NCBI GenBank assembly: GCA_903958565.1
Contig: CAJBTJ010000244.1
Span: 1-35,989 of the forward strand
Direction: 5' to 3'
DNA length: 35,989 bases
From: an uncultured beta proteobacterium
GTDB taxonomy: Bacteria; Pseudomonadota; Gammaproteobacteria; Burkholderiales; Burkholderiaceae_B
The notes under the pieces were generated by a model. That model did no database searches, was not told where the DNA came from, and saw nothing but the letters and a program-made list of their open reading frames with translations. Shown here one piece after another: positions 28,278 to 35,989 of this stretch. Positions within the stretch are counted from its first letter, which is position 1. The number at the start of each line of letters is the position of its first letter. The position numbers and the translations under genes were made by a program.

Positions 28278-29407
28278 AATCTAAAGTCTGCGGCCGTTGT
28301 GTGGCGCGGATTCCAGCGGTTATAGTTCGCGGCGAAGCACGCCTGTGCCATGTCGTCAAAGCATTCTTGCTTTGCACCCACATCTCGCAAACGAGATGGT
28401 ATCGACAAGTCCGCACACAAAGCAGTGATCGCCTGAACTGCGACGTGCGCTGCTTGCAACGTAGGCTGACCTTGGACGCTACAGCCCATTACCTCGGCCA
28501 CGCGCGCAAACTTTTCTGGAACCGCCAGCAAATTAAATCGAGCCACGTGTGGCAAACACACCGCATTGGACAGTCCGTGGGACAGATGGAACTCCGCACC
28601 GACAAATCGCGCCATGCAGTGCACGTTCCCGAGACCCGTTTGACCAAACGTAATACCTGCCAACGCAGACCCACACAGCATGTTTAAGGCCGCCGTCGTA
28701 TTCTGTCGGTTCGCGACAAACTGCCGAATGTTTCCAGCAAGCAAAGCCATCGCTTGTAAATTAATCGCATCGGTCATGAGGTTCGACCCGAGCGAAATAT
28801 ACGATTCAAACGCATGCACAAAGGCATCGATGCCAGAATGTGCGGCAACGTGTGCGGGAACCGTGCGTAAGGCGATTGGGTCAAGGATCGCGAATGTTGC
28901 AGGGTTAAGTGCTGCATGGCGAATCGACATCTTGAGGTTTTTCTCTGTGTCTGTAATGACACAAGACCCAGACACCTCAGACCCGGTACCCGCCGTGGTA
29001 GGGATCGCAATCAAAGGAAGGGGAGGGGTCAGAAATTTTTCGATGCCCTCGTAATCGTGGATCCTGCCGCCATTTGTCGCCAAAATTCCAACCGCCTTGG
29101 CCACATCAATGGTGCTACCACCACCTATCGCCAAGATCGCCGTCGCTTGGTGCGCCTGACAAACGGCGAAGGCCTTCTCAACAGTTAGCGCACTCGGGTC
29201 AGGTTCGATCTCTGTGAACAGCGCGGCGGAGACCTTCGCATCGCGCAACAAAATCGCAATGCCTGCGTAAAACTCAGTTTTCAACAACGCCGCATCCAGC
29301 GCGATGAAGATGCGCTGGCATGCGAGCTTAGCAATCACTTCAGCAATTTTTCTATATGAACCTTCGCCCATATAAATGGTTGTCGGACAAAAGAAGCTGG
29401 TGATCAT
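28256..29407 (-). CDS. Iron-containing (group III) alcohol dehydrogenase
   Basis: AIGGGSTIDVAKA, PTTAGTGSEVS, DAFVHAFE, NVHCMARFVGAEFHLSHGLSNAVCLPH. Confidence 0.93.
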   Translation of the reverse strand: MITSFFCPTTIYMGEGSYRKIAEVIAKLACQRIFIALDAALLKTEFYAGIAILLRDAKVSAALFTEIEPDPSALTVEKAFAVCQAHQATAILAIGGGSTIDVAKAVGILATNGGRIHDYEGIEKFLTPPLPLIAIPTTAGTGSEVSGSCVITDTEKNLKMSIRHAALNPATFAILDPIALRTVPAHVAAHSGIDAFVHAFESYISLGSNLMTDAINLQAMALLAGNIRQFVANRQNTTAALNMLCGSALAGITFGQTGLGNVHCMARFVGAEFHLSHGLSNAVCLPHVARFNLLAVPEKFARVAEVMGCSVQGQPTLQAAHVAVQAITALCADLSIPSRLRDVGAKQECFDDMAQACFAANYNRWNPRHTTAADFRLLFDQAY

Positions 29408-29415
29408 GTGCTGAG

Positions 29416-32993
<3,578 letters not shown>

Positions 32994-32996
32994 GGA

Positions 32997-34412
32997 TTAT
33001 CCCTTTAAAGTTTGTTCAAGCACATGCAGCGTATGGTTCAAGTCTGCCTGTTTGGCGCGCAAGTCCGAAATCTTGCGAACCGCGTGCAAAACAGTCGTGT
33101 GATCACGCCCACCAAACATGTCACCAATGTCAGGCAAGCTTTTTTGCGTCAGTTCTTTGGCAAGATACATCGCAACCTGACGCGGCATTGCAATGTTGGC
33201 AGGTCGCCGTTTTGAATACATATCGGCAACCTTAATTTTGTAAAAGTCAGCAACGGTCTTTTGAATGTTCTCAACCGTGACTTGACCACTAGAGACAGAC
33301 AACAAATCCTTTAGTGCATCTTTGCACGTGTCAACGTTGGCAACGTCCCGTCCATGAAACCTTGCATAGGCGACGACTTTTTTCAAAGCGCCCTCGAGCT
33401 CACGAACATTGCTGCGTAAATGCTTGGCAATAAAAAATGCGACCTCTTCGGGCATTGCGATGCCTTCTAGTTCCGCTTTGCGCAGCAAAATTGCGACGCG
33501 CATCTCCAGTTCTGGGGGTTCAATGGCAACCGTCAAACCAGAGTCAAAGCGCGAGATCAGCCGCGTGTCGATGCCCTCCAGCTCTTTTGGATAGGTATCA
33601 CTTGTAATGATGATTTGCTTACGCTGCGCAACCATCGCCTCAAACGCGTAAAAAAACTCTTCCTGTGTTCGGTTCTTTCCAGAAAAAAACTGGATGTCAT
33701 CAATCAGAAGTAGGTCTAGCGAATGGTAGTAACGCTTGAAATCATCAAACGCTTTGCGCTGATATGCTTTGACAACATCCGACACATACTGATCCGCGTG
33801 GACATAACGTACACGCACGCCACGGCCTGCGGCGACCATCGCGTTGCCGATCGCATGGATCAAGTGTGTTTTTCCGAGTCCGACCCCGCCATATAAGAAG
33901 AGCGGGTTATATGAAATGCCAGGGTTCTCGGCAACCTGCAGGGCCGCGGCACGCGCCAACTGGTTCGCTTTGCCTGTGACAAAGTTATCGAACGTTAACT
34001 CTACATTGAGTCTAGAGCGGTTATCAATTATTCCCGAGAGCGTCGCATCCGTAACATTGTCCGCCGGTGACGAGGCCACTGGTGGTGATAGTGTGTTCGC
34101 GGAAACGCTGTGCGTTGAGTTGGATGCTGCAACGTGCGCAGCTGAGGACTTGGGTCGCTCAACAGCGCTCGCTGATAACTCAAGATGTAAGTGCACCGGC
34201 CTCTTGAACCAGGTGGTGGCGAACGTTTCTATTTGGTGTGAAAAATTTTTGCGGACCCAATCCAACTTAAAACGATTAGGTGCGGCGAGCCGTAGTTGCG
34301 AGCCGGTTTCATCAAAGGCGAGCGGAACCAGTGGACGTATCCACGCGCTGATTTGCTGAGGGGGAAACTCCTGCTCCAGATGTGCGATGCAGGACTGCCA
34401 GAACTCGTTCAT
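32997..34412 (-). CDS. dnaA: Chromosomal replication initiator DnaA
   Basis: [20 protein letters not shown] Walker [10 protein letters not shown] Walker [16 protein letters not shown] DnaA-box binding motif. Confidence 0.98.
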   Translation of the reverse strand: MNEFWQSCIAHLEQEFPPQQISAWIRPLVPLAFDETGSQLRLAAPNRFKLDWVRKNFSHQIETFATTWFKRPVHLHLELSASAVERPKSSAAHVAASNSTHSVSANTLSPPVASSPADNVTDATLSGIIDNRSRLNVELTFDNFVTGKANQLARAAALQVAENPGISYNPLFLYGGVGLGKTHLIHAIGNAMVAAGRGVRVRYVHADQYVSDVVKAYQRKAFDDFKRYYHSLDLLLIDDIQFFSGKNRTQEEFFYAFEAMVAQRKQIIITSDTYPKELEGIDTRLISRFDSGLTVAIEPPELEMRVAILLRKAELEGIAMPEEVAFFIAKHLRSNVRELEGALKKVVAYARFHGRDVANVDTCKDALKDLLSVSSGQVTVENIQKTVADFYKIKVADMYSKRRPANIAMPRQVAMYLAKELTQKSLPDIGDMFGGRDHTTVLHAVRKISDLRAKQADLNHTLHVLEQTLKG

Positions 34413-34434
34413 GTGACTCGCTATGTAAACCCTG

Positions 34435-34463
34435 ATTCTACCCTGTCAGACGCTAGGTTATCC
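34435..34463 (-). promoter_or_regulatory. Candidate dnaA promoter (-10 TAGAAT, 17-bp spacer, -35 overlapped by DnaA box)
   Basis: Minus strand TAGAAT = + attcta 34435-34440; -35 position 34458-34463 falls in TTATCCACA. Confidence 0.5.
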
Positions 34464-34466
34464 ACA
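34458..34466 (+). promoter_or_regulatory. DnaA box, perfect consensus TTATCCACA
   Basis: Exact TTATNCACA match in the dnaA-rpmH intergenic. Confidence 0.9.
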
Positions 34467-34505
34467 GGCTGTTGCCAACCTATTTCGTATTTTTACGGTA
34501 AACAT

Positions 34506-34534
34506 TTGACTTACTTCACGTTTTTTGATGAAAT
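34506..34534 (+). promoter_or_regulatory. Candidate rpmH promoter TTGACT-N17-TGAAAT
   Basis: -35 5/6, -10 4/6, spacer 17 bp. Confidence 0.55.
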
Positions 34535-34589
34535 GGAGGGCTTTTCGGGAATACCCTAAACTTTTTCGCTCTTTGTTGGGCCATACATC

Positions 34590-34724
34590 ATGAAACGTAC
34601 CTACCAGCCATCCGTCACCCGCCGCAAGCGCACGCACGGTTTTCGCGTCCGCATGAAAACCCGTGGTGGTCGCGCTGTCATCAACGCTCGTCGCGCCAAG
34701 GGCCGCAAGCGTTTAGCCGTCTAA
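34590..34724 (+). CDS. rpmH: 50S ribosomal protein L34 (44 aa, below the ORF-track cutoff)
   Basis: [44 protein letters not shown]. Confidence 0.98.
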   Translation: MKRTYQPSVTRRKRTHGFRVRMKTRGGRAVINARRAKGRKRLAV

Positions 34725-34781
34725 ATCGGCTTGTGGCGACTGTTGCCGGCCGTTTTACCCGTGCACACCGCCACCTCTAAA

Positions 34782-35168
34782 ATGCCTCGCGCCACGTTTC
34801 CCGCGGCGGCGCGCCTGCACCGCCCCACTGAATATGCTGCCGCCCTGTCTGGACGGCGGGTTGCTCGTGGGGCGTATTTCATTGTCACGGCACACCGTGC
34901 CGTCTCGACGGATGAGCAAAATACTGCGTCGAGCGGTCCACAAGCTCGCTTAGGTCTTGTAATGGCTAAGCGCCACGCACAGTTAGCAAGTACTCGCAAT
35001 GCTCTTAAGCGGGTTGTACGTGAAGCCTTTCGTGCTCAGCGCTTGGCGTTGCCCACTGCCGACTATGTCGTGCGCCTGCATCGCCGCATTGAAAACATTT
35101 CCCTAACCGCGCTCAAGTTGGCGGCACGCCAAGAAGCCGACGCACACTTTGCGCGGGCACAAAAATGA
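34782..35168 (+). CDS. rnpA: Ribonuclease P protein component (start uncertain: ATG 34782 or TTG 34731)
   Basis: [29 protein letters not shown], positioned between rpmH and yidD. Confidence 0.9.
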   Translation: MPRATFPAAARLHRPTEYAAALSGRRVARGAYFIVTAHRAVSTDEQNTASSGPQARLGLVMAKRHAQLASTRNALKRVVREAFRAQRLALPTADYVVRLHRRIENISLTALKLAARQEADAHFARAQK

Positions 35169-35443
35169 TTAAGATTCTTTTAGTGGTGCCGATTAAGTTT
35201 TACAAGTTTTTCCTTAGTCCTTGGGTGGGTCAAGATTGTCGATTTACGCCAACCTGCTCTTCCTATGCAATCGAGGCGATCGAGACGCAAGGTGCGATCC
35301 GCGGCACCTACCTCGCCACAAAACGCCTGTGCCGATGCCATCCTTGGGCCGCTGGCGGACACGATCCCGTCTGCCCCGACGACCCGGCACACGCTCCGTC
35401 AACCAACACTTCTAATGTTGCTGAGCCCCCGCGGCCTCTGTGA
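35165..35443 (+). CDS. yidD: Membrane protein insertion efficiency factor YidD
   Basis: [59 protein letters not shown]; overlaps rnpA by 4 nt (ATGA). Confidence 0.97.
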   Translation: MIKILLVVPIKFYKFFLSPWVGQDCRFTPTCSSYAIEAIETQGAIRGTYLATKRLCRCHPWAAGGHDPVCPDDPAHAPSTNTSNVAEPPRPL

Positions 35444-35494
35444 TTAACGCTAAACTGCGAGCCTCACTTCGCTAGCATCTTTATTTAGGTAAGA

Positions 35495-35989
35495 ATGGAT
35501 ATCCGACGCACCATCCTCTTAATGATTTTTTCGTTTTCACTGCTCATGCTGTGGAACAGCTGGCAAGTTCACCAGGGGAATCCCCCGTTATTTGGTGCGC
35601 CGCCACCCAAAGCTGCGCCTGCCGCGACAGCCCCCCCTGCCGACCCTGGAGCAGCCTCTAGTCAAGCGGGCGTACCCAATGCACCGGCTCAGGCATCGAC
35701 GCCTGGCGCCGCGTCAACGGTCCCTGGCACAAGCCCAGCACCTGCCACTCAAGCACAAACCGTTACTGTTAAGTCGGATGTATTAGCGCTCACCTTCGAT
35801 CTTCAAGGCGCTCAGCTTATACGCGCCGACTTGCTTATGGTTCCTGGCAAAGACGACAAAAAACAACCCTTCGTGTTATTGAGTCGTGACGCGGGTCATA
35901 CCTATGTCGTCCAATCTGGCCTGACTGGCGCGCCTGCGGGCTCGCTTTATCCAACACATTTAGCCAACTATACGCTGGTGACCGACGCA
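35495..35989 (+). CDS. yidC: Membrane protein insertase YidC, 5' part, truncated by window end
   Basis: MDIRRTILLMIFSFSLLMLWNSWQVHQGNP...; Pro/Ala linker then start of periplasmic domain; follows yidD. Confidence 0.95.
   Translation, partial: MDIRRTILLMIFSFSLLMLWNSWQVHQGNPPLFGAPPPKAAPAATAPPADPGAASSQAGVPNAPAQASTPGAASTVPGTSPAPATQAQTVTVKSDVLALTFDLQGAQLIRADLLMVPGKDDKKQPFVLLSRDAGHTYVVQSGLTGAPAGSLYPTHLANYTLVTDA

Noticed and set aside
34413-34589. dnaA-rpmH intergenic as complete oriC
   Set aside because: Only one perfect DnaA box found and it coincides with the dnaA promoter; short region. Cannot be excluded without whole-genome GC skew.

Overview
The window is a housekeeping-dominated stretch of a Burkholderiales-like (Betaproteobacteria) chromosome near the replication-initiation cluster. 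Main content: a 3' fragment of a DEAD-box helicase; prfC; rpoN with a divergent membrane protein; leuA; a sulfatase-family hydrolase; DUF455 and DUF3429 proteins; a SET-domain protein; panB; topB with a histone-H1-like tail; gluQRS-smg; mccB-mccA followed by a TAXI/TRAP transporter; an MBL hydrolase; metC, dsbA, a SPOR protein and argS; a DUF1840 protein; an iron-type alcohol dehydrogenase; and gyrB-dnaN-dnaA opposite rpmH-rnpA-yidD-yidC(partial). I saw no tRNA/rRNA genes, CRISPR array, IS element, prophage or defence island, and no convincing novel multi-gene system. The best non-obvious signals are regulatory: (1) a leuA leader with a small ORF carrying a Leu-Gln-Pro-Leu-Leu-Leu block written entirely with CTA for Leu, next to a perfect 9-bp hairpin and a C-rich/G-poor rut-like tract; (2) a perfect DnaA box placed exactly on the predicted -35 hexamer of the dnaA promoter and inside an inverted repeat; (3) -10 hexamers 7-8 nt upstream of ATG, suggesting leaderless mRNAs; (4) perfect or near-perfect hairpins that contain the stop codons of convergent genes; (5) an alcohol dehydrogenase gene 8 nt downstream of gyrB. 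All functional calls come from reading protein motifs by eye; no database search was run.
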